Assembly: GCF_002056795.1 (NCBI RefSeq)
Contig: NZ_CP020104.1
Coordinates: 3,855,001-3,919,000 of the forward strand
Length of the DNA: 64,000 bases
Source: Spirosoma aerolatum
GTDB taxonomy: Bacteria > Bacteroidota > Bacteroidia > Cytophagales > Spirosomataceae
Direction: 5' to 3'
Of this stretch, positions 44,501 to 53,563 are shown one piece after another. Both the position numbers and the translations under genes were made by a program. Under the pieces are notes generated by a model. That model had not been told where the DNA came from. It did no database searches and was given only the letters and a program-made list of their open reading frames with translations. Every line of letters begins with the position of its first letter. The stretch's first letter is position 1.

Positions 44501-44555
44501 CGCCAGGACGCGAAGGCGCAAGGGATATAATTCGTTGCGCCTTCGCGTCCTGGCG
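44501..44555. repeat. 21-bp perfect inverted repeat between convergent genes
   Basis: cgccaggacgcgaaggcgcaa (44501-44521) and its exact complement (44535-44555) surround a 13-base AT-rich loop. The words GACGCGAAGGCGCAA resemble a set seen between genes in many unrelated bacteria (recollection, not searched). It stands between converging genes and might end both transcripts, though no T-run is present. Confidence 0.88.
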
Positions 44556-44568
44556 GTTCAATGACAGT

Positions 44569-46422
44569 CTACTTAATAAACAACCACTTATTATACAAAG
44601 CCTTTTGAGCGGGTGTCTGGTTGGATAGTGGCTCCAGACGGTAGCTAACCAGCGGATTTTGCGAGAGCGTAATAGGGATTTCACGCAGAAAGCCCGCCCG
44701 GTTTACGAGCACCTTGATCGTTTCGCCTACCCGACGGCCACTGATATGCCGCAGCAGGTCATCCCCAACTCGAACGCTATCAATCGAAATGACTTCATCG
44801 CCCACATTCAATCCACCTGTGTACGCAGCCGACCCACGACGAACACTCGTAATGGTCGATTTGCCATTGGCCGGGCTAACCCCAGCGCCCAGAAAACCGT
44901 CCTGGGTTTTCGAGGCTACATTCACCAATTGCATGCCAACAGGCTCAAAATAGGTGTTGTAGTTGATCGGATCAGCCGTATTGACAGCCGTCGTAAAGAA
45001 ATCGTCGAGTTTACGACCCGCTATCTGTTCAGCCGCCTGCCGGAATTCAGCATCTGTAAAGCCGCGTTTCTGCTTTTTGTAGTACTCATTGTACAGGAAC
45101 CGCATCAGATCGTCCATACTGCGTTCGCCGTTGCTACCAGCCAGGATCGCCAGATTCAGGAGTGTTCCCAACACGCTGCCTTTGCTGTAATACGAAATGG
45201 TCGTATTAGCGGAGTTTTCGTTGGGCCGATACCCTTTGATCCACGCATCCCAACTCGACTCGGCTACCGATTGCACTCGTACTCCGGGCTGATTTTCGAT
45301 AACGGTAATATCGTTAGCCACAATGGCCATATAGGCTTCCGGCGTGTGAAAGCCTGCCCGACGCAGAATATTGTCTTCATAAAATGACGTACAACCTTCT
45401 GATAACCAGAGCATGTGGGTATAATTTTCATTCTCATAGTCGAACGGTCCCAGCGCAATTGGGCGAATGCGCTTTACATTCCAGAGATGAAAATATTCGT
45501 GTGCCACCAGCGTCATAAAGCCTTTGTAGTTCGACTCGGTCGCGTAGGCATTCCGGGTGGTTTCGAGCGTAGTCGAGTTAAGGTGTTCAAGTCCCCCCCC
45601 TCCCGGTGGAATATGATGCACAATAAAGGTGTAATGCGTACAGGGATGTTCACCCACCACCGTAGCAGCCGCTTCACACACCCGCTTGTAATCGGCAGCG
45701 AGTCGTTTTTCGTCATACTCAACTTCGCCAAACATCGCAACTGTATGCGGGATGCCTGAAGCCGTGAATGTGAAGGTTTTCTGGTTGCCAATTTCAATCG
45801 GCGAATCGACCAGCCGATCAAAGTCCGAGGCTTCAAACGTGAATTTTTCACCCGAAACAGGCTCTAGCCCTGTTGACACCATTGTCCAGGTTTTGTAGGG
45901 TTGAACAACCACCCGAAGCGGGATCGTTTTCAGCGCATCGTGGTACATGAAAATTCCTGCTGGGGTAACATACCCATGATCGGCATCGACAAAGTTGGTT
46001 CGCACGGTAAGCTCGTTGGCATATACCCGGTAGCGAATGGTCAGGTTGTCCTCGCCTGTGTATACCCGCCAGGCATTTTTACGGATTTTTTCACTTGGGA
46101 CAGCCTTGCCACCCGCCGAAACGGTAAAGGCTTCCACATTTTTGGCATATTCCCGAATCAGATACGAACCCGGTGTCCAGACCGGCATTTTGATGTCGAG
46201 ATAGCCGTTTTTCTTCGCATTGGTGGCAGCCGATACATTCTTCAACTGCATTTCAACATCGAAATAATGCGTTTGTGGTTCGGGCATCGAGAGCACGTAG
46301 GTAACACTCGGCGTTACGGCAGGCGGATTTTCATCGGATACTAATGTCGTTGCTGTTGATGATCGTGGGGTAAAAAATGTCCAGATAGTAAGTAAATACA
46401 GAAGCCGGGCGTTTTTTTTCAT
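44569..46422 (-). CDS. M61-family metallopeptidase (glycyl-aminopeptidase type) with PDZ domain
   Basis: 617 residues from ATG 46420-46422; the longer frame to 46515 adds 31 residues ahead of the signal peptide (KKNARLLYLLTIWTFF). An N-terminal beta domain (~40-230) precedes the zinc site VAHEYFHLWNVKRIRP (HExxH) with the downstream glutamate in WLSEGCTSFYED. The family signature PPGGGGLEH is encoded through a G8 run. A PDZ domain lies near ~490-570 (LGAGVSPANGKSTITSVRRG). It is an exported peptidase preferring small N-terminal residues; physiological substrate unknown. It is transcribed divergently from the TPR gene. Confidence 0.92.
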   Translation of the reverse strand: MKKNARLLYLLTIWTFFTPRSSTATTLVSDENPPAVTPSVTYVLSMPEPQTHYFDVEMQLKNVSAATNAKKNGYLDIKMPVWTPGSYLIREYAKNVEAFTVSAGGKAVPSEKIRKNAWRVYTGEDNLTIRYRVYANELTVRTNFVDADHGYVTPAGIFMYHDALKTIPLRVVVQPYKTWTMVSTGLEPVSGEKFTFEASDFDRLVDSPIEIGNQKTFTFTASGIPHTVAMFGEVEYDEKRLAADYKRVCEAAATVVGEHPCTHYTFIVHHIPPGGGGLEHLNSTTLETTRNAYATESNYKGFMTLVAHEYFHLWNVKRIRPIALGPFDYENENYTHMLWLSEGCTSFYEDNILRRAGFHTPEAYMAIVANDITVIENQPGVRVQSVAESSWDAWIKGYRPNENSANTTISYYSKGSVLGTLLNLAILAGSNGERSMDDLMRFLYNEYYKKQKRGFTDAEFRQAAEQIAGRKLDDFFTTAVNTADPINYNTYFEPVGMQLVNVASKTQDGFLGAGVSPANGKSTITSVRRGSAAYTGGLNVGDEVISIDSVRVGDDLLRHISGRRVGETIKVLVNRAGFLREIPITLSQNPLVSYRLEPLSNQTPAQKALYNKWLFIK

Positions 46423-46634
46423 ACGGAAAGAGAGATACCTTCGTTTTTTGTCCAGAATAGACCTGATATTTGTCAATTTATCAGCGAAACTACGACTCAA
46501 ATCAGAAATAGTCATCCTGTTTTCGAAGTTTATAGTGTATTGTTTACGGTATTCGGCTTACGGTGTACTGACGTATTCAAGTGTTTTGCGTTAACCCACA
46601 AACCAAATCCCATAAACCTCTCAACATTCAGTTT

Positions 46635-49600
46635 ATGCCCTACACAACCTCCCAAATCAGTTATCGCTTGCTTTTCCTGCTGATCGTTGGGTTATTTAGT
46701 ACACGTACGGTATCGGCACAGCGAACCCAAAGCTATGCGGAACCTGATTACCATTACCGGAACGGGCTTGAGCTTTTCGAAAAAGCCAACTATGCCGCTT
46801 CCCGTTATGAATTCCGCCAATACCTGGAGCCTCGACGGGGCGATGGGTCTCAAACCCTGCTCAACACGGGCGACCAGAATGCGGTCGAAGCCGAATATTA
46901 TGTTGCCCTGACCAGTCTGTATATCGACGAGCCAGGGGCCGAATTGCTGGTGGATCGGTTCGTTAAAAATCATAGCGAACACCCCAAAGCCGGGCAACTC
47001 TATGGCGATCTGGGTACGTACTACTTCAATCGGCAGGATTACGCCAAAGCCATCAGCTTTCTGGAAAAAGCGGTAGATCAGGGCGGAAGTAATACCCAGC
47101 AAACAACGTATAAATACCAGCTTGCCCTCTCCTACTATAATACGCAGGATTTGCAACATGCATTACCCCTGCTCAACGAGGTAAAGCTCGATCCCAGTTT
47201 TGCCAATGCACCAGCCGCTTCGTACTATGCCGGGGTTATTAATTTCCGGAATCGGAACTACAATGAAGCCGTTTCTGACTTCCGCCGGATCGAAAAAAAT
47301 CCGACCTATCAGAACGAGGTGCCGAACTGGATTGCCCAATCCCTTTATAAACAACGCCGGTACGATGATCTGCTGGCCTACACGGAACCTCTGCTCAAAC
47401 GATCCAACAATTCGCTGCTTAGCGAAGTGGCTTTATTTACTGCCGAAGTTTTTTACCAGCAGAATCAGTTTGCCCGCGCTATTCCGTACTACAAACAGTA
47501 TATCAGTGCTGTAGGCACTAAAGCACCGGCTGCGGTTAAGTTCCGGTATGGCCAGTCCTTATTTCGGACGGGTGCTTATGCCGACGCCATTACGCAGTTG
47601 AAACCCCTGGCTGGCGGTAAAGACACCACCGCGCAATATGCAGCTTATACCCTCGGCGTGAGCTATTTACAGACGCAGAACCCAACCTATGCGCTTAACG
47701 CCTTCGATCAGGCAGGACGGCTGTCGTTCAATAAAGATATTCAGGAAGAAGCCCGGTTTACGCACGCCAAACTTCAACTGGATCAAAACAATGGAGCCGA
47801 TGCGGTAAAGGAACTGACGGCTTTCCTGAAGCAATATCCCGGCAGTAAGTTTGAAAACGAAGCCAACGAACTGACCGGAGAAGCTTACTCGGCATCGAAC
47901 AATTACCCGGCGGCTATCGCTTATATAGAAAGCCTGAAACGTCGAACGCCAAAAATCAACGCCACTTACCAGCGACTCACCTACAACCAGGGCGTCAATG
48001 ATTTTAACGCTGAACGGTATCCTCAGGCCGTTGCGAATCTGGATAAGTCGCTCAAATACCCGGTTGACAATGAGTTGCAACAGGCTGCCCAGTTCTGGAA
48101 AGCCGAATCGTATTCGGCTGGTAAACAATATGATACAGCCATTCCCCTGTATGCCAGTATTGCCAAATCGGGTTCGGGAGCGTATGCAACCAAAAGCCTG
48201 TATGGATTGGGCTATGCGTATTATAACAAAAAAGATTATGCCCGTGCTCTGCCCTATTTCCGGGATTTTGTGAGTCGCGGAAGCGATGCTGACAATCGGG
48301 AACAGGTTCAGGATGCCACCATCCGGCTAGCTGATACCTATTTTGCGGGTAAGCAATACGAGAGTGCCATGCGCTATTACGACCAGGCCATTGCGCAAAA
48401 TGCGCCCGACAAAGATTATGCAGCTTATCAGAAAGCGGTCATCCTGAGTTATGTAGGTCGTGATGCAGAAGCCAAAGCGCAGTTCGACCAGGTACAACGT
48501 CAATTCCCGAACTCGCGCTTTGTCGATGAATCCTTACTGCAAAAAGCCAACGTCGATTTCGAACGGGGAGCTTATCAGGTAGCTATACAGGGCTATACCA
48601 AACTCATCCAGGATAAGCCCAACAGTTCGCTTATCCCAGCCGCGTTATTAAAACGAGCCATCGCCTACGGCAATATCCAGCAATACGACCCCGCCATTGC
48701 CGATTACAAACGGATTCTGGATAATTACGGCAATTCGGAACAGGCGCAAAGTGCCTTACTTGGCATTCAGAATACCCTGAATGATGCTGGTCGGCCGGAA
48801 GAGTTCTCGCAGGTGTTGGGTCAGTACAAGAAAGGAAATCCGGGTAGTAGCGACGTAGAACGGGTACAGTTCGAAAATGCCAAGGATATTTATGCCAGTG
48901 GGAAATATCCGCAGGCCATTCAGTCGTTGCTGTCGTTCATGCAGGAATATCCAGCCAGCCCAAACACCAACGAAGCTCGGTATTACCTGGCCGAATCGTA
49001 CCGGCAAACGGATGATGTAGGCAATGCGCTCCGGTATTACAACCTGATCATCAACGACAACCGCTCGGATTATCTGGTTCGGGCAGCTACCCGGGCGGCC
49101 GATCTGGAATCCAAACAGAAAAACTATCCCCGCGCTATTCGGAATTACCAGATTATAATGGCCAGAGCCAATGGGAAGGCCGAGCAGGTAGGCGCTCAAC
49201 TGGGTATGATGGATACCTACTTTGTTTACCCAAAACTTGATTCGGCGGCTATACTGGCCCGCGAGGTTCTGGCGGCTGGTAACGTCGTCCCTGGCGCTCA
49301 GAACCGGGCGCAACTGATGTTGGGTAAAGTGGCATTCGGCAAAGGGGATTACAAAACAGCTCAGTCTGATTTTGAGAAAACCATCGCTCTGGCCAAGGAT
49401 GTTAACGGAGCCGAAGCCCAATACTACCTCGGTGCCATTCTGAATAAGCAGAAGAAATACAAGGAATCGACAACCACTCTTCTGAAATTCAATGAGCAGT
49501 TTGGCGATTTCGAATACTGGAAAGGCAAAGCGTTCATCCTCGTTGCCGACAACAATGTTGCCCTTGACGAAGTAGCTCAGGCCAAAGCCGTTCTGAATTC

Positions 49601-49673
49601 GATTATCGAAAACTCATCCGATCAAACCATCATCACCGAAGCGAAACAAAAACTGGCCGCTCTGGAAAAATAA
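46635..49673 (+). CDS. Large exported tetratricopeptide-repeat protein
   Basis: About 1,012 residues. The ATG at 46635 gives the signal peptide PYTTSQISYRLLFLLIVGLF ending SAQ; the longer GTG frame from 46581 adds 18 residues and is less likely. Nearly the whole chain is TPR-like helical pairs (for example GDLGTYYFNRQDYAKAISFL, YGLGYAYYNKKDYARALPYF, ALLKRAIAYGNIQQYDPAI). Such proteins act as periplasmic or outer-membrane scaffolds. The next two genes encode an outer-membrane barrel and a HU-like/SPOR protein, so all three may work on envelope or division structure (inference). Confidence 0.88.
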   Translation: MPYTTSQISYRLLFLLIVGLFSTRTVSAQRTQSYAEPDYHYRNGLELFEKANYAASRYEFRQYLEPRRGDGSQTLLNTGDQNAVEAEYYVALTSLYIDEPGAELLVDRFVKNHSEHPKAGQLYGDLGTYYFNRQDYAKAISFLEKAVDQGGSNTQQTTYKYQLALSYYNTQDLQHALPLLNEVKLDPSFANAPAASYYAGVINFRNRNYNEAVSDFRRIEKNPTYQNEVPNWIAQSLYKQRRYDDLLAYTEPLLKRSNNSLLSEVALFTAEVFYQQNQFARAIPYYKQYISAVGTKAPAAVKFRYGQSLFRTGAYADAITQLKPLAGGKDTTAQYAAYTLGVSYLQTQNPTYALNAFDQAGRLSFNKDIQEEARFTHAKLQLDQNNGADAVKELTAFLKQYPGSKFENEANELTGEAYSASNNYPAAIAYIESLKRRTPKINATYQRLTYNQGVNDFNAERYPQAVANLDKSLKYPVDNELQQAAQFWKAESYSAGKQYDTAIPLYASIAKSGSGAYATKSLYGLGYAYYNKKDYARALPYFRDFVSRGSDADNREQVQDATIRLADTYFAGKQYESAMRYYDQAIAQNAPDKDYAAYQKAVILSYVGRDAEAKAQFDQVQRQFPNSRFVDESLLQKANVDFERGAYQVAIQGYTKLIQDKPNSSLIPAALLKRAIAYGNIQQYDPAIADYKRILDNYGNSEQAQSALLGIQNTLNDAGRPEEFSQVLGQYKKGNPGSSDVERVQFENAKDIYASGKYPQAIQSLLSFMQEYPASPNTNEARYYLAESYRQTDDVGNALRYYNLIINDNRSDYLVRAATRAADLESKQKNYPRAIRNYQIIMARANGKAEQVGAQLGMMDTYFVYPKLDSAAILAREVLAAGNVVPGAQNRAQLMLGKVAFGKGDYKTAQSDFEKTIALAKDVNGAEAQYYLGAILNKQKKYKESTTTLLKFNEQFGDFEYWKGKAFILVADNNVALDEVAQAKAVLNSIIENSSDQTIITEAKQKLAALEK

Positions 49674-49775
49674 AGAGTGAACGAACAAAAGAGTGAACGA
49701 GCGAACTCGTTCGATAGGTTTTCGCGTCAGCTCTTCACTCTTTCGTTTGTTCACCCTTGCGCTCGTTCACTCTTA
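49672..49775. repeat. Word-built inverted repeat between the TPR and barrel genes
   Basis: The left side has two copies of AAGAGTGAACGA (from 49672 and ~49688); the right side has the complementary words (ttcactctttcgtttgttcaccc, then gctcgttcactctt) up to the start codon at 49775. Pairing of the two sides is extensive but interrupted. A small inner palindrome gcgaactcgttcg sits near 49709. It runs from the stop codon of one gene to the start codon of the next. Confidence 0.75.
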
Positions 49776-51451
49776 TGCAAATACGAATCATACTTCTCCT
49801 AACCTGCCTATCAACAACGCTTTTAGCTCAACAGCCAAAGCCAACCCGCCCGACCAAAGAAGGCGAAATCGATAGTCAGGAAATTACGGTTGAGAAAAGC
49901 CGTAAAATTGAACTGCCTCCCGCTAACCGGGTTTTTAACAAGATTCCCTCAGTAAAACCATCGGCCGAACAGCGAAGGCTAACCTATGAATTCGAGGATC
50001 GGAAGCTGACTGTTGGCGACCCTCGCATCAACCCGACGATACTGCCTCCGGCTACAGGTCAGGCCGACGATACACCGGCCTACAGCAACTATGTGAAATT
50101 GGGAGCCGGTAATTATAGTTCGTTTCTGGGCGAAGGATTTGTAGGCATCAATAACCTGTCGAATCTGGCGCTGGAAGGCTCTGTCCGGCATTTATCATCC
50201 GGGTTAGGGCCGGTGGATGGTAAAAATTCATCCCAAAGCGATACACGCGTACGAGTAACAGGTAAGTACCTCGCCAATGCGTTTAAACTCCAGGCTGACC
50301 TCGGTTTCGACCGGAATGCGTACAATTTTTACGGATATAGCCGCGAATACGCCACCCAATCCAGCTTCAACCCCGATCAGATCAAGCAGCGACTGAATAC
50401 GATCAACTTTAAGCTAGGCATCGAAAACGCAAATTCGGATAACGCTATCGACTATTCGCTGCGAACAGGCATCACCTCCTTACGCGACCGATTCAACGCA
50501 TCCGAAACCGATTGGGGAACCAACCTGAATGCTTCGCTCGGCATCTCCGACAATGTGTTTGCCCTGGTGTCTGCTGATGCTTACCTAACTCAGCGGTCGG
50601 ATGGCAATATTGTTGACAATCGAAATCTGTTTCGGGTGAAGCCTACCTTTAAATATACCTCTCCGCTGTTTACACTGACAGTTGGGATCAATGCTGTCAA
50701 CCAGACTGATCAGCGACAGAATATTAACGATACCCGTGCCTTCCCTGTGGCCAATATTGACGTCACTCCTGTTGGAAATATCCATATTTTCGGTGGTGTC
50801 GACGGTGATATTAACCGAAACACGCTTCGGTCGTTACTAGCTGAAAATAAGTGGCTTGCTCCACAGGTTCTATTGGCTAACACTGTTAAGTCGCTGGATA
50901 TTTACGGAGGGTCGAAGGGTACATTGGGTGGTGGGTTTTCGTACGAAGGTAAAGTGTCGTATGCCCGTTACCGGAACTTCTCAACGTTTAACAACACAGT
51001 TCCCGACACCACCAAATTTTTCGTGCTTTATGATGGCGGCATTACCAATGTGCTTACCATTTCAGGGCAATTGGGCTATGCTCTGAAAGACAAGTTCCGT
51101 TCGACACTTAAAGCTGACTTTTTCAATTACGGTCTCGACCGGCTCGAAGCCGCCTGGGGGCGTCCGCGTACGACCGCTACCTGGACAAACTCATACATAC
51201 TGAATAAAAAATTATTCGTCACCGCCGATTTGTATTTTTATGAGGGTATCCAAAATAAAAATATGGTGTCGGGTATCGCCTACACCCTAAAACCCATTTA
51301 CGACGCGAACCTCAAAATTGACTATTTCTTAGGTAAGCAGGTAGCCGCGTTCGTTTCGTTAAATAACATCTTTGGTCAGAATTACCAGCGCTATTTGTAT
51401 TATCAAACGCAAGGGCTTAACTTTCTCGGAGGAATTAGTTATTCGTTCTAA
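49775..51451 (+). CDS. Outer-membrane beta-barrel protein, function unknown
   Basis: 558 residues from ATG 49775, which directly begins a signal peptide (QIRIILLLTCLSTTLLAQ). A proline-rich segment to ~90 precedes repeating amphipathic strands typical of TonB-receptor-like barrels (LALEGSVRHLSSG, FKLQADLGFDRNAYNFYGYS, AAFVSLNNIFGQNYQRYLYY). The C-terminus LNFLGGISYSF ends in an aromatic residue, the usual Bam recognition signal. No plug domain is seen, so it is not a canonical TonB-dependent receptor. It lies in an apparent operon with the TPR and HU/SPOR genes. Confidence 0.78.
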   Translation: MQIRIILLLTCLSTTLLAQQPKPTRPTKEGEIDSQEITVEKSRKIELPPANRVFNKIPSVKPSAEQRRLTYEFEDRKLTVGDPRINPTILPPATGQADDTPAYSNYVKLGAGNYSSFLGEGFVGINNLSNLALEGSVRHLSSGLGPVDGKNSSQSDTRVRVTGKYLANAFKLQADLGFDRNAYNFYGYSREYATQSSFNPDQIKQRLNTINFKLGIENANSDNAIDYSLRTGITSLRDRFNASETDWGTNLNASLGISDNVFALVSADAYLTQRSDGNIVDNRNLFRVKPTFKYTSPLFTLTVGINAVNQTDQRQNINDTRAFPVANIDVTPVGNIHIFGGVDGDINRNTLRSLLAENKWLAPQVLLANTVKSLDIYGGSKGTLGGGFSYEGKVSYARYRNFSTFNNTVPDTTKFFVLYDGGITNVLTISGQLGYALKDKFRSTLKADFFNYGLDRLEAAWGRPRTTATWTNSYILNKKLFVTADLYFYEGIQNKNMVSGIAYTLKPIYDANLKIDYFLGKQVAAFVSLNNIFGQNYQRYLYYQTQGLNFLGGISYSF

Positions 51452-51472
51452 TCTCACCACCAATCAGCTACT

Positions 51473-52642
51473 ATGGCTTCCGTCAACGACTATCTCAAAA
51501 AGTTGCTGTACCAGTACGATTGTGTAGTTGTTCCCGAGTTGGGAGCATTTCTGACTCACTACCAATCGGCAAGTTTTACGGAATCCAACGGTCTCTATTT
51601 ACCACCCCGCAAACGAGTTGCGTTCAACGAAGCGCTGCGACTGGATGATGGCATCCTGGCCAATTACATCATGTTGCATGAGCCCGTTACCCGCGAGGGT
51701 GCTCAACGACATATTAGTTCATTTGTGGCAGAACTCCGACAGCAGGTCGAAACCACCGGACGGTTCGAACTGGAAGGGGTTGGTACGTTTACCTACAACG
51801 ACGAAGGTCGGCTGCAATTTGGCCCTAGTCTACGACACAACTTTTTTGGTGAGGCCTATGGCATGAGTCCTTTGTCAGCTCAGGCTATTACAAAACAGAA
51901 CTTGCCCGAACCCGTTATTGAGGCTATACCCGTTTCAACGGCGCTTGGACCTGTAAAAGTAGAAGAGGAAGTCTCGTTGACACCCTATCGGCCTGCCCGT
52001 CCTTACTGGCGTGTTGCGGCTATTGCGCTACTGGTAGGGTCGCTGGGCGCATTTAGCTATTTTTCCGTTATTGAACCAGGTCAACCGTTCCAAAGTAGCC
52101 TTGATCCGGCGAATCTATTACGATTTACGACCTGGTTATTCGATCGGCCTGCTCAGACAACCGAGATACACAAAGCTATTTCTGTCAAGAAGACAGCGCC
52201 TGCTCCAATAGCAGCTATTCCAACTACAGAAACGTCTTCAGTTGAGCCTGCTACGGTAACACCCACTCCTGCCAAAGAGGTATCCGCTAAACCAGAGCCC
52301 GCTCCTACTGAGATTAAAGCAAAGGTTGATGTAGCGATGGCTCCAAAAACAGACGTGATAGAAAAGACCGTAACGCCAATTGCAGTGACGAAGCCGCTCC
52401 GTACCGGTCCTCATTTTACGGTCATTGCCGGTGTTTTTCTGAGCAAACAAAACGCCTTTCGCTTACGACGTCAACTGCGTAAAGCTGGGTATGAAGATGC
52501 GTTTATCATCATGCCGGAGGCTGGCGAGAAAGAGCGGTATAAAGTAGCAGCGGCTGGTTCAGCCATTCGGTCGGAAGCGGTTGCCAAGATGGCCGCCATC
52601 GACTCCCTGGCCGGAACCGAATCCTGGATATTGAAGAATTAG
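51473..52642 (+). CDS. HU-like (CCDC81-type) and SPOR-domain membrane protein
   Basis: 389 residues. The N-terminal half matches the two bacterial CCDC81/HU-type domains (VNDYLKKLLYQYDCVVVPEL, GAFLTHYQSA, then FELEGVGTFTYNDEGRLQF). One membrane helix near ~180-200 (WRVAAIALLVGSLGAFSYF) is followed by a low-complexity Pro/Ala/Lys/Thr stretch and a SPOR domain at the end (FTVIAGVFLSKQNAFRLRRQ), which binds denuded peptidoglycan glycan strands at septa. A protein with a HU-fold inside and SPOR outside could link a cytoplasmic partner to the division wall. It ends the three-gene operon at a strong terminator. Confidence 0.85.
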   Translation: MASVNDYLKKLLYQYDCVVVPELGAFLTHYQSASFTESNGLYLPPRKRVAFNEALRLDDGILANYIMLHEPVTREGAQRHISSFVAELRQQVETTGRFELEGVGTFTYNDEGRLQFGPSLRHNFFGEAYGMSPLSAQAITKQNLPEPVIEAIPVSTALGPVKVEEEVSLTPYRPARPYWRVAAIALLVGSLGAFSYFSVIEPGQPFQSSLDPANLLRFTTWLFDRPAQTTEIHKAISVKKTAPAPIAAIPTTETSSVEPATVTPTPAKEVSAKPEPAPTEIKAKVDVAMAPKTDVIEKTVTPIAVTKPLRTGPHFTVIAGVFLSKQNAFRLRRQLRKAGYEDAFIIMPEAGEKERYKVAAAGSAIRSEAVAKMAAIDSLAGTESWILKN

Positions 52643-52661
52643 CGTTAAGATAATTCTCACT

Positions 52662-52707
52662 ATATATTAAAAAAGGCAGTTCTTTGGAACTGCCTTTTTT
52701 AATATAT
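52662..52707. terminator. Convergent bidirectional terminator
   Basis: A perfect 21-bp stem pairs 52662-52682 with 52687-52707 around a 4-base loop, with A-run and T-run on the two sides (aaaaaaggcagttc / gaactgcctttttt). It serves both the HU/SPOR operon and the XRE gene coming from the right. Confidence 0.93.
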
Positions 52708-52728
52708 GGCCTATTTAAAATGGCCTGC

Positions 52729-53115
52729 TTAAGTTCTGTAAGGTATTCCAATCACTTCCTCCAATTGAGTGATATTGGCCTTTAATCGCTTATTTTCTTC
52801 CTTAAGCAGTTGAATGATTTCGTCCTTGCTCTTAAGTAAATTGCTATATATATCATCTAGATTTTCTTTGTCAATAATACCCTTTTGTTTGGCGTTGAAA
52901 GTTTCTGGCTTAGCATTCACTCCCTCAGGAATAAGTTCTATCACACTTACGTCAAATAACTCAGCCAATCGTAATAAATACTTCACCTGAAAGCTCGTTG
53001 TGTCCGTTTCCCAATTACAATAGGTAGCCTGCCAGACCCCAAGAAGCTCAGCAACTTCTTTCTGAGAGAGCCGTTTTTTCTCCCTTTGTTTTCTCAATCT
53101 TGTTCCAAAGGTCAT
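52729..53115 (-). CDS. XRE-family regulator with C-terminal coiled coil, divergent from the peptide cluster
   Basis: 128 residues from ATG 53113-53115 (MTFGTRLRKQREKKRLSQ); the longer frame to 53166 adds an unsupported 17 residues. The Cro/C1-type helix-turn-helix covers ~5-60 (LSQKEVAELLGVWQATYCNW). The C-terminus (~85-125, KSKDEIIQLLKEENKRLKAN) is a coiled coil, probably for dimerisation. It is transcribed away from the GG-leader precursor gene across 202 bp, which makes it the natural candidate regulator of that cluster; control of itself is likely as well. Confidence 0.88.
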   Translation of the reverse strand: MTFGTRLRKQREKKRLSQKEVAELLGVWQATYCNWETDTTSFQVKYLLRLAELFDVSVIELIPEGVNAKPETFNAKQKGIIDKENLDDIYSNLLKSKDEIIQLLKEENKRLKANITQLEEVIGIPYRT

Positions 53116-53222
53116 AACATGGTCTGGTTTAAATATGCCTATGACTACAAAACCCGAAAAAGTCACCGATTATACGAAATCAATTAAATTAACCTTGATT
53201 TCTGATTAAAACAATTAGTTTT

Positions 53223-53257
53223 TTTGTGTAACCTAACCACACTATTTATAATATTTG
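53223..53257 (+). promoter_or_regulatory. Candidate promoter of the peptide cluster
   Basis: TTTG at 53223-53226, 23 bases, then AATATTTG at 53250-53257, one mismatch from TAnnTTTG. The predicted start near 53264 gives a leader of ~55 bases before the precursor ATG. Confidence 0.5.
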
Positions 53258-53317
53258 CTATCGCCAAAGCAACCAGGCGCTATTGCCATACCACTATTCC
53301 CTTTGGCACATGTATAC

Positions 53318-53500
53318 ATGAAACGATTATCGTTAGAAGAGTTGAAAGCCCAGTCAGGAGGAAATGTTACGAGTAATTTAGAAGCTATCAAAGGAGGTAA
53401 CGCTGGAGATTGCCACTGTCAGTGTACACAAGACTTAGCTAAAAGCGGAAATACCAATGACGCAGCATGGATATGGTGCTTTATTTCCTGCCTCTTCTAA
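53318..53500 (+). CDS. GG-leader peptide precursor (RiPP or bacteriocin-like), five cysteines
   Basis: 60 residues from ATG 53318; a longer frame from 53255 adds 21 unrelated residues. The leader (KRLSLEELKAQSGGNVTSNL, then EAIKGG) is of the Bacteroidota double-glycine natural-product precursor type, with cleavage expected after Gly27. The 33-residue core has cysteines at 32, 34, 36, 54 and 58, arranged as CHCQC near its start and WCFISC at its end, plus two tryptophans. It would be cut and exported by the C39-ABC protein encoded 3.4 kb downstream. Whether the cysteines form disulfides, thioethers or other bonds is not known. A stem-loop separates it from the rest of the operon. Confidence 0.85.
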   Translation: MKRLSLEELKAQSGGNVTSNLEAIKGGNAGDCHCQCTQDLAKSGNTNDAAWIWCFISCLF

Positions 53501-53509
53501 TTTTTTAGC

Positions 53510-53551
53510 AATATTTTCAGGAGGATTTAGCTCAGTCTTCCTGAAAATATT
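53510..53551 (+). terminator. Stem-loop between the precursor gene and the rest of the operon
   Basis: aatattttcagga (53510-53522) and tcctgaaaatatt (53539-53551) form a 13-bp stem with a 16-base loop, with no T-run after it. A partial attenuator or 3'-end stabiliser here would give more precursor than enzyme transcript, a common arrangement for peptide clusters. Confidence 0.7.
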
Positions 53552-53563
53552 ACAAACCTTATT

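Noticed and set aside
45593..45600. Poly-G run in the M61 gene as a phase-variable tract
   Set aside because: It encodes the conserved PPGGGGLEH motif of the family and the frame is intact, so glycine codons explain the run.
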